Shown: positions 52,663 to 61,780 of the stretch, piece by piece
Layout: each line of letters begins with the position of its first letter
How positions within the stretch are numbered: position 1 is the stretch's first letter
From: Pseudomonas sp. RIT-PI-q
GTDB taxonomy: Bacteria; Pseudomonadota; Gammaproteobacteria; Pseudomonadales; Pseudomonadaceae
NCBI RefSeq assembly: GCF_001297125.1
Contig: NZ_LHPC01000038.1
Location: forward strand, 230,220 to 294,219
DNA: 64,000 nucleotides
Direction of reading: 5' to 3'
Position numbers and translations under genes: made by a program
The notes under the pieces: generated by a model
What the model saw: the letters and a program-made list of their open reading frames with translations, nothing else
Database searches by the model: none
What the model was told of the DNA's origin: nothing

Positions 52663-53676
52663 TCATTGGGCGATCTTGATGACCACTTTCCCGAACGCGC
52701 CTTTGGCCAGATGCTCGTAGGCTTCGCGGGCTTTTTCGAACGGGTAGACCTGATCGATGACAGGTCGAATGTGCTGCTCGTTCAAGAATGCATTCATCCG
52801 GTCGAACGACGAGCGCGGAGCGACGGCGATGCCACGAATGGTCGTCTGGCGAAAGATCAGCGGCATCAGATTCAGTTGGACCGTCTGCCCGGTCAAAAAA
52901 CCAATCTGCGCAATACGACCGGCAGCCTTGGTGGCGGCGACGGACTGGTTAATGCCACTTCCGCCTGCCACGTCGAGCAGCAGATCGACGCCTTTGCCAT
53001 CGGTCAGCTTGAGCACTTCGTCTTCCCAGTTCGGCGTGCTTCGGTAGTTGATACCTGCCACGGCCCCCAGGCTCATCACCGTTTGCAGGTTCCGGTCGCT
53101 GCTGGACGTTGCGATGACCTTCGCCCCCAGCGCCGTAGCGATCTGCACGGCGAAGATGGAGACGCCACCGGTGCCCTGAACCAGCACCGTTTGCCCTGGT
53201 TGGATCGGCCCGAAATCGACAAGCGAGTACCACGCCGTGAGTGCGGCAATGGGCAATGTGGCCGCCTCTTCGTCACTCATGTTATCGGGCGCACGCACGG
53301 CGCTGTCCTCGTGGATGATCATGTACTCAGCCAATCCGCCCGGCAGCGGAGAGCCGAAACAGTAATCCGGCTCATGCGGCCCAGGCTCACCTTCCAGCCA
53401 TCGCGAATACAGGTGCGAGTTGACGCGATCACCCACTTTGTAGCGCGTGACCCCAGCGCCGACCGCCACCACCGTGCCGGCGGCGTCACTGACCGGAATC
53501 AGGTTTTTCGGCACCGTGTGCGGCTCGTAGATGCCGTCGACGATGGCCTTGTCCCGAAAGTTGAGCGAGACAGCCCCGACCTTGACCAGCAACTCGCCGG
53601 GCTTGGGATCGGGGGTCGGCACTTCACCCATTTGCAGATTGTCGAGTCCAAAATCTTTGAGTAACCAAGCCTTCAT
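52663..53676 (-). CDS. MDR-family zinc-type/quinone oxidoreductase
   Basis: 337 aa. GroES-like N-domain, then NAD(P) motif VQGTGGVSIFAVQIATALGAKVIATSSSD. The catalytic zinc ligands of true alcohol dehydrogenases are largely missing, so NADPH-dependent reduction of an enone, quinone or aldehyde is likelier. ATG 53676 has GGAG upstream. Divergent from a LysR gene with a palindrome in the gap: a simple inducible pair. Confidence 0.85.
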   Translation of the reverse strand: MKAWLLKDFGLDNLQMGEVPTPDPKPGELLVKVGAVSLNFRDKAIVDGIYEPHTVPKNLIPVSDAAGTVVAVGAGVTRYKVGDRVNSHLYSRWLEGEPGPHEPDYCFGSPLPGGLAEYMIIHEDSAVRAPDNMSDEEAATLPIAALTAWYSLVDFGPIQPGQTVLVQGTGGVSIFAVQIATALGAKVIATSSSDRNLQTVMSLGAVAGINYRSTPNWEDEVLKLTDGKGVDLLLDVAGGSGINQSVAATKAAGRIAQIGFLTGQTVQLNLMPLIFRQTTIRGIAVAPRSSFDRMNAFLNEQHIRPVIDQVYPFEKAREAYEHLAKGAFGKVVIKIAQ

Positions 53677-53773
53677 TGCGCATCTCCAAAGCAGTGTGAA
53701 TGGCGGCACGGCCAGAGGTGAGCGGTGCCGTTACGCATCTTTGGCGATTGGCGGGACGCAATAAATGCGTATA

Positions 53774-53793
53774 AAAGGACATAATTGTTCTTT
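53774..53793. promoter_or_regulatory. LysR operator candidate
   Basis: Near-perfect palindrome AAAGGACA-TAAT-TGTTCTTT (one mismatch in eight), 40 bp before the lysR start in the divergent gap. Confidence 0.5.
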
Positions 53794-53832
53794 CAGCAGG
53801 CAACAATCGCCTGAGTACGTAGAGGAAAGGTC

Positions 53833-54747
53833 ATGGAACTGCTGCAATCGATGCGACTCTTCGCCAGGCTCGCCGAGCTTGGCAGCTTCACCAAAGCAGC
53901 TGAGTCGCTGGCCATCGGGCGCCCCCAGGTCACCCGGTATATCCAGGAGCTGGAGTCGTCATTGGGCGTGCGTTTGTTCCAGCGCACCACCAGGAAGGTG
54001 ACGCTCACACCGGAGGGCGAGCGATTCTACGAACGGGTGCAGGACATTCTCGGCAGCATTGCCGCCGCAACGTCAATGTTTGACCGATCCGGGGCAACAC
54101 TGGGTGGGCGGCTTCGTATTGATGTACCGACTGCATTCGCTCAAGTTGAACTCATCGACAGTCTGAAAGAGTTCACCAGCGCCTTTCCGGCCATCAACCT
54201 GGTGCTTGGCGTGACCGACCGGACCGTTGACCTGGTCGGTGAAGGGATTGATTGCGCGCTGCGCATCGGCGAACTGCCGAACTCAACCTTGATCGCACGC
54301 CCGATTGGAATGGCCACAATGGTGACGTGCGCAGCCCCGAGCTATTTGCACGAGCACAGCGAACCCAAACGCCTGGAAGACCTGGCGGCCCATCAAGGCG
54401 TCAACTTCCTCTCCGGGCACAGCAACAGGACATTGCCGTGGCATTTCTCGGTTGAGGGTCAGGACAAGGCCTATATCAGCAACGCGGGAATCACCGTTAC
54501 CGAGTCACACGCCTACGTTCAATGTGGTGTAGCGGGCTTCGGCATCATTCAAGCGCCGGGCATTGCCGTCGCCCGATACCTGAGCAGCGGCGCCCTGGTG
54601 GAAATTCTGAAGCCCTACCGCCCTGCCCCTCGGCCGGTCACGGTGCTCTACCCAAGCCGAACGCACATCGCACCGCAGGTACAAGTCTTTATCGAGTGGC
54701 TGCAAGAGCGCTTTCCACAGCTCCACTCTGCCTGGCTGGAACGATAG
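53833..54747 (+). CDS. LysR-family regulator
   Basis: 304 aa. HTH 1-60 (MELLQSMRLFARLAELGSFTKAAESLAIGRPQVTRYIQELE) and effector domain with DLVGEGIDCALRIGELPNSTLIAR and GFGIIQAPGIAVARYL, the CrgA/DsdC-like LysR group that often controls adjacent oxidoreductases. Divergent from the MDR gene. Its 3' end converges with tonB; a GC palindrome CCCCTAGGGG at 54758 lies between them. Confidence 0.88.
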   Translation: MELLQSMRLFARLAELGSFTKAAESLAIGRPQVTRYIQELESSLGVRLFQRTTRKVTLTPEGERFYERVQDILGSIAAATSMFDRSGATLGGRLRIDVPTAFAQVELIDSLKEFTSAFPAINLVLGVTDRTVDLVGEGIDCALRIGELPNSTLIARPIGMATMVTCAAPSYLHEHSEPKRLEDLAAHQGVNFLSGHSNRTLPWHFSVEGQDKAYISNAGITVTESHAYVQCGVAGFGIIQAPGIAVARYLSSGALVEILKPYRPAPRPVTVLYPSRTHIAPQVQVFIEWLQERFPQLHSAWLER

Positions 54748-54772
54748 AGGATTAGAGCCCCTAGGGGACCTC

Positions 54773-55591
54773 TCACTTAATCCGATAATGGAACGTATTG
54801 CGCACGGCTGGCACCGCAACGGCTTGGCCGTCGACGATTCGCGGTTGGTAACGGAAGGTGTTGGCGGCGGCCAGCGATGGACGAATAAACAGCGGGTGGC
54901 AGCCCTCGAGCACCTTGGGATTTTCGATTTTGCCTTGTGGGTTGACGGTGTATTCCACAGAGCAATCACCCTCTATGTTCTTGTCCAGAGCCCGCTGCGG
55001 ATAGTCCGGTGCTTCCTTGCTCAAAGGCAAGTACTGGCGACTGTCAGCAGCGTTCTGTGCGGCCAGTTGACGCGAGCGTTCGGCAGCCAGCCTGGCCTGC
55101 TCGGCGCGTAGTGCTTGCTGTGCTTGTTGCTGGACGAGTTGCTGCTGCTCGGCCTCACGGTTGAGTCGTTGCGTCTCCAGTCGTTCGCGTTGCTGCTCGG
55201 CTTGCTGCTCGCGTTTTTTATCGTCGACGCGTTTGCGCGCCACGGCTGCCTGCTCCAGTTTCTTTTGTACCTGGAGCTGTGGATCGACAGCTGGTTTGAT
55301 CGAGTCGACGGGTGCGGCAGCAACGGGCTCGGGAGGTACTGGCTGCGCTGACGCCGGTGCCGGTTCGGGTGCCTGCGGCTGAGCTGCTGGTGGGAGCATC
55401 ACCAACTGGGTTCTCAACACCGTCGGCTGCGCGACTGGCATTTTTTCCAGCGACCAGCCGTGTACCAACAAGGCCAGGACGATGACGTGCAGCGCCACGG
55501 CCAGGCCCGCGGCCAGACTGTTCTGCCAGAACCCGCTGCGAGCACTGCGCGGCAACGTCAGGGTGGGAGTGTGCATGATCATTGCCGTCAT
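54773..55591 (-). CDS. TonB energy transducer
   Basis: 272 aa. Single N-terminal helix about 25-46 (LAAGLAVALHVIVLALLVHGW), Pro-rich segment 67-95, a long Gln/Arg/Glu coiled stretch about 105-185, and a C-terminal TonB domain (APDYPQRALDKNIEGDCSVEYTVNPQGKI...FRYQPR). Transmits proton-motive energy to TonB-dependent receptors. ATGA overlap with exbD. Being in the phytase operon, it probably powers that receptor specifically. Confidence 0.88.
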   Translation of the reverse strand: MTAMIMHTPTLTLPRSARSGFWQNSLAAGLAVALHVIVLALLVHGWSLEKMPVAQPTVLRTQLVMLPPAAQPQAPEPAPASAQPVPPEPVAAAPVDSIKPAVDPQLQVQKKLEQAAVARKRVDDKKREQQAEQQRERLETQRLNREAEQQQLVQQQAQQALRAEQARLAAERSRQLAAQNAADSRQYLPLSKEAPDYPQRALDKNIEGDCSVEYTVNPQGKIENPKVLEGCHPLFIRPSLAAANTFRYQPRIVDGQAVAVPAVRNTFHYRIK

Positions 55592-56034
55592 TGCGGGGCC
55601 TCGGTCACCAGCCCGAGGTTGCTGACACCGCCCTGCTGCAGCGCCGCCATGGCCGCGACCACGCGGCCATAACCGGCGTCCTTGTCGGCGCGGATGAACA
55701 CCTGCGTGTCATGCCGCTCGCTGACAATCTGCGCGACCTTGGCCCGCATGTCGTCAAGCGTCACCGCGCTGTCGGTCTGGTGTTGGGTATCGAGTTCGCC
55801 GCCGAGGTTCCAGTAGTAACCGCCCTCGGCCTTCACCGACAGGGTCAGGATTTGCTGGCGCGTGTCAGTCGCCAGGGCTTCACTGGCCACCTTGGGCAGG
55901 TCGATCTTCACCCCCTGAGTCAGCATCGGTGCGGTGACCATGAAAATCACCAGCAACACCAACATCACGTCGATGTACGGCACCACGTTCATTTCGGCCT
56001 TGGGCCCGTGCTTGCGTTGCGGTCTGACCAGCAT
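55588..56034 (-). CDS. exbD: ExbD/TolR biopolymer transport protein
   Basis: 148 aa. One N-terminal helix with the essential Asp in VPYIDVMLVLLVIFMVTAPM and a periplasmic ExbD/TolR domain. Works with ExbB as the proton-driven motor for TonB. Located between exbB (13 bp) and tonB (overlap). The mid-domain insert GGYYWNLGGELDTQHQTDS is typical of TolR/ExbD2-like proteins. Confidence 0.87.
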   Translation of the reverse strand: MLVRPQRKHGPKAEMNVVPYIDVMLVLLVIFMVTAPMLTQGVKIDLPKVASEALATDTRQQILTLSVKAEGGYYWNLGGELDTQHQTDSAVTLDDMRAKVAQIVSERHDTQVFIRADKDAGYGRVVAAMAALQQGGVSNLGLVTEAPQ

Positions 56035-56047
56035 CTTGATTCTCCTC

Positions 56048-56749
56048 TCAGGCTGCGGCGGCCAGGTTCAACGGCTTGCCGTGCAACGTGCGATGCAGGC
56101 GCACTTGAAGCTCATTGCCGAAGGCGTAGTAACGGGTGAGCAAGGTCTGGCTGCGCGAGGCAAAGCGGTTGTAGGCAATCACCGCCGGAATCGCCGCGAA
56201 CAGGCCGATGGCCGTGGCGATCAGTGCTTCGGCGATGCCCGGAGCCACGGTCGACAGCGTTGCCTGCTGTACCTGAGACAGGCCGAGAAATGAATTCATG
56301 ATCCCCCAAACGGTGCCGAACAGGCCGATGTAAGGGCTGACCGAACCGACGGTCGCGAGGAACTGCAAGCCTTTCTCCAACTGCACTTCCTGCTCGCTGA
56401 TGGCGACGTACAACGCGCGCTCCACACCTTCAAGCACCACGTCGGCGGCATTGCCCGTGTGCTGATGAAGATGATTGAACTCGTGAAGCCCGGCGTGAAA
56501 GATCGGCTCAACGCCGTTCTCGCTGTCAGCCGTTTCCCGGTACAGCGGCAGCAGATCCGTGGTGCCGCGAAAGCGCTGCACAAAAGTGTTCATCTGCCGT
56601 TCGCGCTGTTGCAGAACGCGACTGCGCAGGATGATCAAGTACCAGCTGAGCAACGAGGCCAGCAACAGGGTAAGCATGACCGCCTTGACCAACAGACTGG
56701 CGTCGCTGATCAGCCCCCAGATCGTCATGTGTTCGAGCGTGGCCTGCAT
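56048..56749 (-). CDS. exbB: ExbB/TolQ proton channel
   Basis: 233 aa, three helices (about 10-30, 130-150, 170-195) and the MotA/TolQ/ExbB domain: LEKGLQFLATVGSVSPYIGLFGTVWGIMNSF and VAPGIAEALIATAIGLFAAIPAVIAYNRF. Resembles TolQ as much as ExbB, but the setting beside exbD and tonB rather than tolA/tolB points to an ExbB role. 96 bp after the phytase gene on the same strand. Confidence 0.86.
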   Translation of the reverse strand: MQATLEHMTIWGLISDASLLVKAVMLTLLLASLLSWYLIILRSRVLQQRERQMNTFVQRFRGTTDLLPLYRETADSENGVEPIFHAGLHEFNHLHQHTGNAADVVLEGVERALYVAISEQEVQLEKGLQFLATVGSVSPYIGLFGTVWGIMNSFLGLSQVQQATLSTVAPGIAEALIATAIGLFAAIPAVIAYNRFASRSQTLLTRYYAFGNELQVRLHRTLHGKPLNLAAAA

Positions 56750-56845
56750 GGTGAAACTCCTTGTCTGATGCCCTCGGGCCGCCGATGCGCGACGGCCGTT
56801 GAGCTATTCGATGAAAATCTGATGACGCGTTGATGACAAACCGGG

Positions 56846-58759
56846 TCAAGGCAACTTCAGGGCCTGGGTGACTTCGGTCCATGGCACAAATTTAAAGTTC
56901 TGCGTCTGCTCGGGCATGCGTTTGCGGCCGTCCTGCACCACCAGCAAGCCTTGGCTCCAGGGCCCGCCGAGGTTCACCGAGGCGACTTCCAGGCCGTCGG
57001 TTTCCGCCGCGCCGTCGATGCCAAGCTCGGCGTTCAGGCCGACGCGAAATGCGCCGCGCGAAGCAAACGGTGGCTCGGCATCCAGCACCAGATAGCTGTC
57101 GTTGCCTTGGCTGGAGATCACCAGATAGTCGTGCCCCGCGCTTTGATAGAGCGCCAGCCCTTCCACATCGGCATGCAGTTGCGGACCGACCTTGATCACG
57201 CTGCTCAATGTCGCCGGTTGATCGGCGCGGGCATCCACCGCCCAGACGCCAACGTCTTCTTCACCGAGAAACAGCCGTTGGCGCTGGTCGTCGGCCACGC
57301 ACCCTTCAGGTTGGCTATCGACCTTGAACTGGCGCACCAACTCACCGTGCACCGTGCCATCCGGCGCGTTCAGGCGGTATTGCAGGAAGGTGCCGTCCTT
57401 GTCGTTGGCAATGGCGTAGAGCTCGCCACTCGCCGGCTGAAACAGGCAGATGCCGTAGATTTCCTTGAGCGGCGTGGGGATCTCGCCGGCTTCGCGCAGC
57501 TCGCCGCTGCTACGGTCGATGCTGAACAGGCTGAGGCTGTTGTGATCGCGATTGCTCGCCACGGCGAGATCGACCGTCTGCTGGCCGAGCTTGAAATTCG
57601 CTCGCACGTCGACGTTGTTCAGGCGCCCGACCGGCAGGTCCTGCAGCAACTTGCCTTGCAGGTCGTACGCCAGCAGCCCTTGTTTTTTATTGGTGCCCAG
57701 CACGCGGCTCAGCGACGGTTGCTGCGGGTGAATCCAGATCGCCGGATCGTCCGCGGCATCGCCCTGACGCCCGACTGGATCACTTTGACTCAGTGCTTTT
57801 ACGTTTGGCAGCACCGGTGCCAACGGCACTGACGTGGGCTGCCAGTCGAGTTCGCCCTGATACAGTCGGCCGTCGTCATCGTCACGCAGGAGTATTTGCA
57901 GGCCTTTATCCGTCTGACGCAGGGCGAGGTTTTCCGGCTCCTTCAAGCCTGACAGCGCCAAGGTTGCCTGAGCTGACCAGCGTTTGTCCTGCTGCTGATA
58001 GAGGTGCAATTGCGCGGCTTTCGGGTCGAGCGCGACGATGCCGCCCGGCACCAATGCCATGGCGCCGGCAGTTTTTTTGATCTCGCCGAACGGTTCACGC
58101 ATGGCCACCGGGCTGCGCGTGACATCGGCTTCCGGATGCGCCGGGTAAGCCCACCAACCGACGTTTTCCTCGTTGACCACTAACTGATTGGCGCCATCGT
58201 CGACTTGGCAATCCGTTGCCGAAGGTGGCAGTGGCAGACCGCGCACACGTTGCGGCTGCGGGCTGAGCGTCGCGCCAGTGCCCACCAGCCATTGCTCGCC
58301 CTTGCCCTCCTCGCCCACCAGAAACAGGAACAGGTTGCTGGCTTCGTCGCGGTACAGGCACAGGCCGTTCACCGGGTAATCCCGCGTCGGCAGATACACC
58401 GGCTGGCCCCAAGTGCGCTTGCCCGGATCGAGGCTGACCAGCAGCGCTTGCTGACGACTGTTGTCGAGGCTCGCGACCAACACCTGTTGGCCGGCGGCGC
58501 GGCTGTCCACGCCATTGAACGATCCCTTCAAGCGCAGCAGTTCCTTGCCTTGCGCATCCAGCAAGAGCAGGCCATCACGCTCGCTGGCGGCCATGCGTTC
58601 GCCGTCGGGGCTGGCGGGCAGAAACGCCACGGCATCGACCGACAGGTTCGGCGCCCAGGGTTTGAGAGACAGGGTCGGCGCAGCCGCCAACACCTGGCCG
58701 GCGGTCAGGCAAATCAGTGCAGCCAACACGTGGCGCGTGGGTAGAAACGAAATACTCAT
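56846..58759 (-). CDS. Beta-propeller phytase (dual-domain)
   Basis: 637 aa. Signal peptide (LAALICLTAGQVLAA). The C-terminal half from about 330 is a beta-propeller phytase: GDAADDPAIWIHP, NNVDVRANFKLG, LKEIYGICLF, QPEGCVADD, DVEGLALY supply the Ca and phosphate ligands. The N-terminal half is a shorter, degenerate propeller of the same origin, as in known dual-domain phytases. Hydrolyses phytate (inositol hexakisphosphate) in the periplasm or outside. Second gene after the receptor (41 bp), so part of a Pho-box operon. Confidence 0.88.
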   Translation of the reverse strand: MSISFLPTRHVLAALICLTAGQVLAAAPTLSLKPWAPNLSVDAVAFLPASPDGERMAASERDGLLLLDAQGKELLRLKGSFNGVDSRAAGQQVLVASLDNSRQQALLVSLDPGKRTWGQPVYLPTRDYPVNGLCLYRDEASNLFLFLVGEEGKGEQWLVGTGATLSPQPQRVRGLPLPPSATDCQVDDGANQLVVNEENVGWWAYPAHPEADVTRSPVAMREPFGEIKKTAGAMALVPGGIVALDPKAAQLHLYQQQDKRWSAQATLALSGLKEPENLALRQTDKGLQILLRDDDDGRLYQGELDWQPTSVPLAPVLPNVKALSQSDPVGRQGDAADDPAIWIHPQQPSLSRVLGTNKKQGLLAYDLQGKLLQDLPVGRLNNVDVRANFKLGQQTVDLAVASNRDHNSLSLFSIDRSSGELREAGEIPTPLKEIYGICLFQPASGELYAIANDKDGTFLQYRLNAPDGTVHGELVRQFKVDSQPEGCVADDQRQRLFLGEEDVGVWAVDARADQPATLSSVIKVGPQLHADVEGLALYQSAGHDYLVISSQGNDSYLVLDAEPPFASRGAFRVGLNAELGIDGAAETDGLEVASVNLGGPWSQGLLVVQDGRKRMPEQTQNFKFVPWTEVTQALKLP

Positions 58760-58800
58760 GAACAGGCAAAGTCCTTGTCGTGGGGCAGCGGCACCGGGGC

Positions 58801-61329
58801 TTAGAAGTGGGTGAAGGTCAGGCCGACCTTGTAGGTCGGGCCGTATTCTTCGTACTGGCCGTTGTAGGAGCGGTGGCCGGTGTAGACGAAATACGGCTCG
58901 TCGGTGAGGTTCTGCGCCTCGAAGCTGACCTGCAGGTTCTTGGTCAGCGAGTAACGCGCGCTGAAGTCGACAAACGTCTGGGCGTCGACGTGCAGGTCGT
59001 GGGCCTTGTCGTTGATCGAGGCCAGCTCAAAGAGGTAATCCGACTTGTAGTTGGCCGACAGGCGCAGGCTCAACTTGTCGTCTTCCCAACCGAGCATCAG
59101 GTTGCCGACTGTGTCGGACTGATTGGGCAAATCGATACCGCGTTTGCGATTTGTGCCACTGGCAGCGTCGAAGCCTTTGATCTCGGCATCCGAGCGGCTG
59201 AACGTGCTGTTGGCGCCAATCAGCAGGCCGTTCCAGGGCGCCGGCAGCCAGTCGAATTTCTGCGAGTAGGCCAGTTCCAGGCCATACAGCTTGGCGCTGT
59301 CGCCGTTGGCGAACGTGTGGGCCTCGGTGAAATCGACCCAGGCACCGGTGCCGGCGAGGTCCGTGTTGTAGACGAAATTCTTGATGTCCTTGTAGAACAC
59401 GAACGCCGAGACGGTGCCGGCGCGGCCCATGTAGTGCTCGATGCCGAGGTCGAGGTTGCTCGATTCCAGCGGCTTGAGGTCCGGGTTGCCGGAGGTGGCC
59501 TCGTCATCGTCTATGACAAAACCCGGCGCCAGTTGGCCGAAGGTCGGGCGCACCACGGACTTGGTCCAGGCCGCGCGAACCTGAGTGTTCTTGTCCAGTT
59601 GATAGCGCGCGTGCAACCCCGGCAACCAGTGGTGATAACGGCGCTTGGTCTCAGTGGACTGGAACGCGCCATCGGTCACGCCGGTGCCCTTGGCTTCGAA
59701 CTCGGTGCCCTCGTAGCGCAGGCCGGCTATGAAGCGCCAGTCGTCGATATCGAGGGTGTTCATCAGGTAGCCGGCGTTGATGTCTTCGCTGATTTTGAAG
59801 TCGTTGACCCGCGATTCGGTCTCGTCATAGAAGTCCGCTCGATTGGGGCCACCGATCAACTGCTTGACCGCGCTGCCACTGATACCCGGCCCGAACTGGC
59901 CGAGACGGTAGTCGACGTTGCCCTTCTTGAATTGCGTCAGATTGAGTTGGTCATCACTGAAACCCAGGTCGTCGAAGTCTTCATAAACCCAGGCGTCGAG
60001 GTCGTTGTCCTTGTTGCGCCGGCTGACCTTGCCGCCGAATTTGACCTGGGACGCATAGCCTTTGAAGTCGTACTCGCGAGCGAGGTCCAGGCGCAGGTTT
60101 TTCTCGGTGTCGGTGGTTTTCTGTTTTTCCCAGTCGACTTTGTCGAGGCTGAAATTGCTCGGGTCGTAGAAAGCCTGGCCAACGATCGGCCGTGGCTTGT
60201 CGTTGTCGTAGAAACCGCTGTCGGTGAAGTCATCAATACCAGCGAATTCGGCATTGGCGATGTGGCCTGGACTGTCCTCGCTGGAGCGGCTGTAACCGGC
60301 CTGGCCGCTAAGGGTCCAGAGGCCGAACATACGCTCACCGCCGAAAACGTAGGACTGGATTTCCTGGGTCTCTTCGCGCTGCTTGAGTTTGCGCGATCCT
60401 TCGGCATCACCCAGTTCGCCTGCAGCCTGCGGGTCAGCGAATTCGAAGCTGGTAGCGTTGCGTGTTTCGCTGTCTTTGTAGCGGCTGTAGAGCGAGCGCA
60501 GGTAATAGCTGCTGAGGTCATCGGGTTTGTAATCGAAGTTCAGGCCACCGCCGGAGCGTTCGCGGCTGATGTCGTAGTCGCGCTGCTCGAACTCCTCGAG
60601 TTTGGCGCCCTGCTCGAAATCCCAGGCACCGCCGGTTTCGACGTTGTCCGAACCGAAGTCGCGCTTCTGCCAGCTCAGCGCGGCGGCGACACCGAAGTTG
60701 TCGATGCCGTCGCCGAGGCTGAAACGGTCACTGATGGCGCCGGAAAACTTCGGGCTGGTCTGGTGGGTGTTCTGGTCATAGCTGGCCTCGCTGCTGCCGG
60801 TGTAGAACAGGCCCGCGTGATCGAAGGCCGAGAGGCTTTTCACATCAACGGTGCCGCCCAGCGAGTTGGCGTCCATGTCCGGGGTCAGGGTCTTGATCAC
60901 CGACAACGACTGCACCAGTTCCGAGGGCAACACATCGAGGGCCACGGCGCGGCGTTCGCTTTCCGGCGACGGCACCAGGGTGCCGTTGATGGTCACGCTG
61001 TTGAGGTCCGGCCCCAGGCCGCGCACGCTGACAAACCGCCCTTCGCCCTGATCACGCTCGACGCTGACCCCTGGCAACCGCTGCACCGCTTCGGCGACGT
61101 TTTCGTCCGGCAGTTGAGCCACGCCGTCGGCATGCACCACGCTTTCGATGCTGTCGGAGTTGCGCTGTTCTTTCAGCGCCTGATCGATGCTCGCAGCCTG
61201 CCCGACCACTTCGACGTGTTCAGTGTTCGGTGCGGTTTCGGCGGCGCTCAGGCGTTCGCTGGCCATCGCCATGGCCAAGGCGGTGAACGTAAAGCTGACG
61301 ATCCCGACGGTACTGCTGCGCTGGTACAT
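58801..61329 (-). CDS. TonB-dependent outer-membrane receptor, probably for phytate or its products
   Basis: 842 aa from ATG 61329 (GGAGG site). Signal peptide ending LSAAE, TonB box EHVEVVGQ, plug LPDENVAEAVQRLPGVSVERDQGEGRFVSVRG, and a 22-strand barrel ending KVGLTFTHF with terminal Phe. The plug is of the class often called TonB-Xanth-Caul, used for carbohydrates and other organic nutrients rather than siderophores. Upstream of phytase, exbB, exbD and tonB, and behind a Pho box; phytate uptake is therefore inferred. Confidence 0.88.
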   Translation of the reverse strand: MYQRSSTVGIVSFTFTALAMAMASERLSAAETAPNTEHVEVVGQAASIDQALKEQRNSDSIESVVHADGVAQLPDENVAEAVQRLPGVSVERDQGEGRFVSVRGLGPDLNSVTINGTLVPSPESERRAVALDVLPSELVQSLSVIKTLTPDMDANSLGGTVDVKSLSAFDHAGLFYTGSSEASYDQNTHQTSPKFSGAISDRFSLGDGIDNFGVAAALSWQKRDFGSDNVETGGAWDFEQGAKLEEFEQRDYDISRERSGGGLNFDYKPDDLSSYYLRSLYSRYKDSETRNATSFEFADPQAAGELGDAEGSRKLKQREETQEIQSYVFGGERMFGLWTLSGQAGYSRSSEDSPGHIANAEFAGIDDFTDSGFYDNDKPRPIVGQAFYDPSNFSLDKVDWEKQKTTDTEKNLRLDLAREYDFKGYASQVKFGGKVSRRNKDNDLDAWVYEDFDDLGFSDDQLNLTQFKKGNVDYRLGQFGPGISGSAVKQLIGGPNRADFYDETESRVNDFKISEDINAGYLMNTLDIDDWRFIAGLRYEGTEFEAKGTGVTDGAFQSTETKRRYHHWLPGLHARYQLDKNTQVRAAWTKSVVRPTFGQLAPGFVIDDDEATSGNPDLKPLESSNLDLGIEHYMGRAGTVSAFVFYKDIKNFVYNTDLAGTGAWVDFTEAHTFANGDSAKLYGLELAYSQKFDWLPAPWNGLLIGANSTFSRSDAEIKGFDAASGTNRKRGIDLPNQSDTVGNLMLGWEDDKLSLRLSANYKSDYLFELASINDKAHDLHVDAQTFVDFSARYSLTKNLQVSFEAQNLTDEPYFVYTGHRSYNGQYEEYGPTYKVGLTFTHF

Positions 61330-61400
61330 GGTGGTCCTCCCCCAAGAGTCCGATAACGCCAGGCAAGTGGCCCGGCAACTGGGAGGGCACGCTAGGGTCG

Positions 61401-61422
61401 GGGGATGACAGTCCTGTGACAC
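61401..61422 (-). promoter_or_regulatory. Pho box of the phytase operon
   Basis: On the minus strand GTGTCAC-AGGA-CTGTCAT: two half-sites exactly 11 bp apart, the second a full match to the PhoB consensus CTGTCAT. About 75-95 bp upstream of the receptor start, correct for PhoB activation. Confidence 0.7.
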
Positions 61423-61514
61423 AGGGTGGCGGGAAGCGCTTTAAACCGGGGGTTTTGCCGGGATTGCGGCGCAAACTGAGCTGATTTGACCCGCCGCCAG
61501 CCATTACGCATTCC

Positions 61515-61649
61515 CTGTAGCAGCTGCCGAAGGCTGCGTTCGGCTGCGCAGCAGTCGTCAATCCAACCGATGCGGTCTGCCTGATGCACCGCGTGCTCCG
61601 GGTTTACGACTGCTGCGCAGCCGAACGCAACCTTCGGCAGCTGCTACAG
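61515..61649. repeat. 135-bp long inverted repeat, copy C (inverted)
   Basis: Arms differ from copies A and B (TGCCGAAGGCTGCGTT in place of TGGCGAAGCCTGCGTC), with matching changes in the opposite arm. Its centre GCGGTGCATCAGGCAGACCGC is read only on the minus strand, so the copy is inverted. It lies between the two Pho boxes. Confidence 0.85.
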
Positions 61650-61711
61650 GGAGTGCGGGGGTTTTCGGGGGAAAACTGCGCAGGGCCATGAGCTGATTCG
61701 ACCTCGCAGCC

Positions 61712-61733
61712 CTGTCACCCCGCTGTCACAAAC
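61712..61733 (+). promoter_or_regulatory. Pho box of the GGDEF-like gene
   Basis: CTGTCAC-CCCG-CTGTCAC-AAAC: two identical half-sites 11 bp apart, each six of seven to the PhoB consensus, 48 bp before the start codon. Confidence 0.7.
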
Positions 61734-61780
61734 ATCTGCTGTGCTGACGCGCATTACCTCTTCGCCAAAGGATCTCGGCC

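Noticed and set aside
58780..61356. 858-codon plus-strand frame opposite the TonB-dependent receptor
   Set aside because: Shadow of the receptor gene; no ribosome site or domain, while the minus strand reads as a complete receptor.
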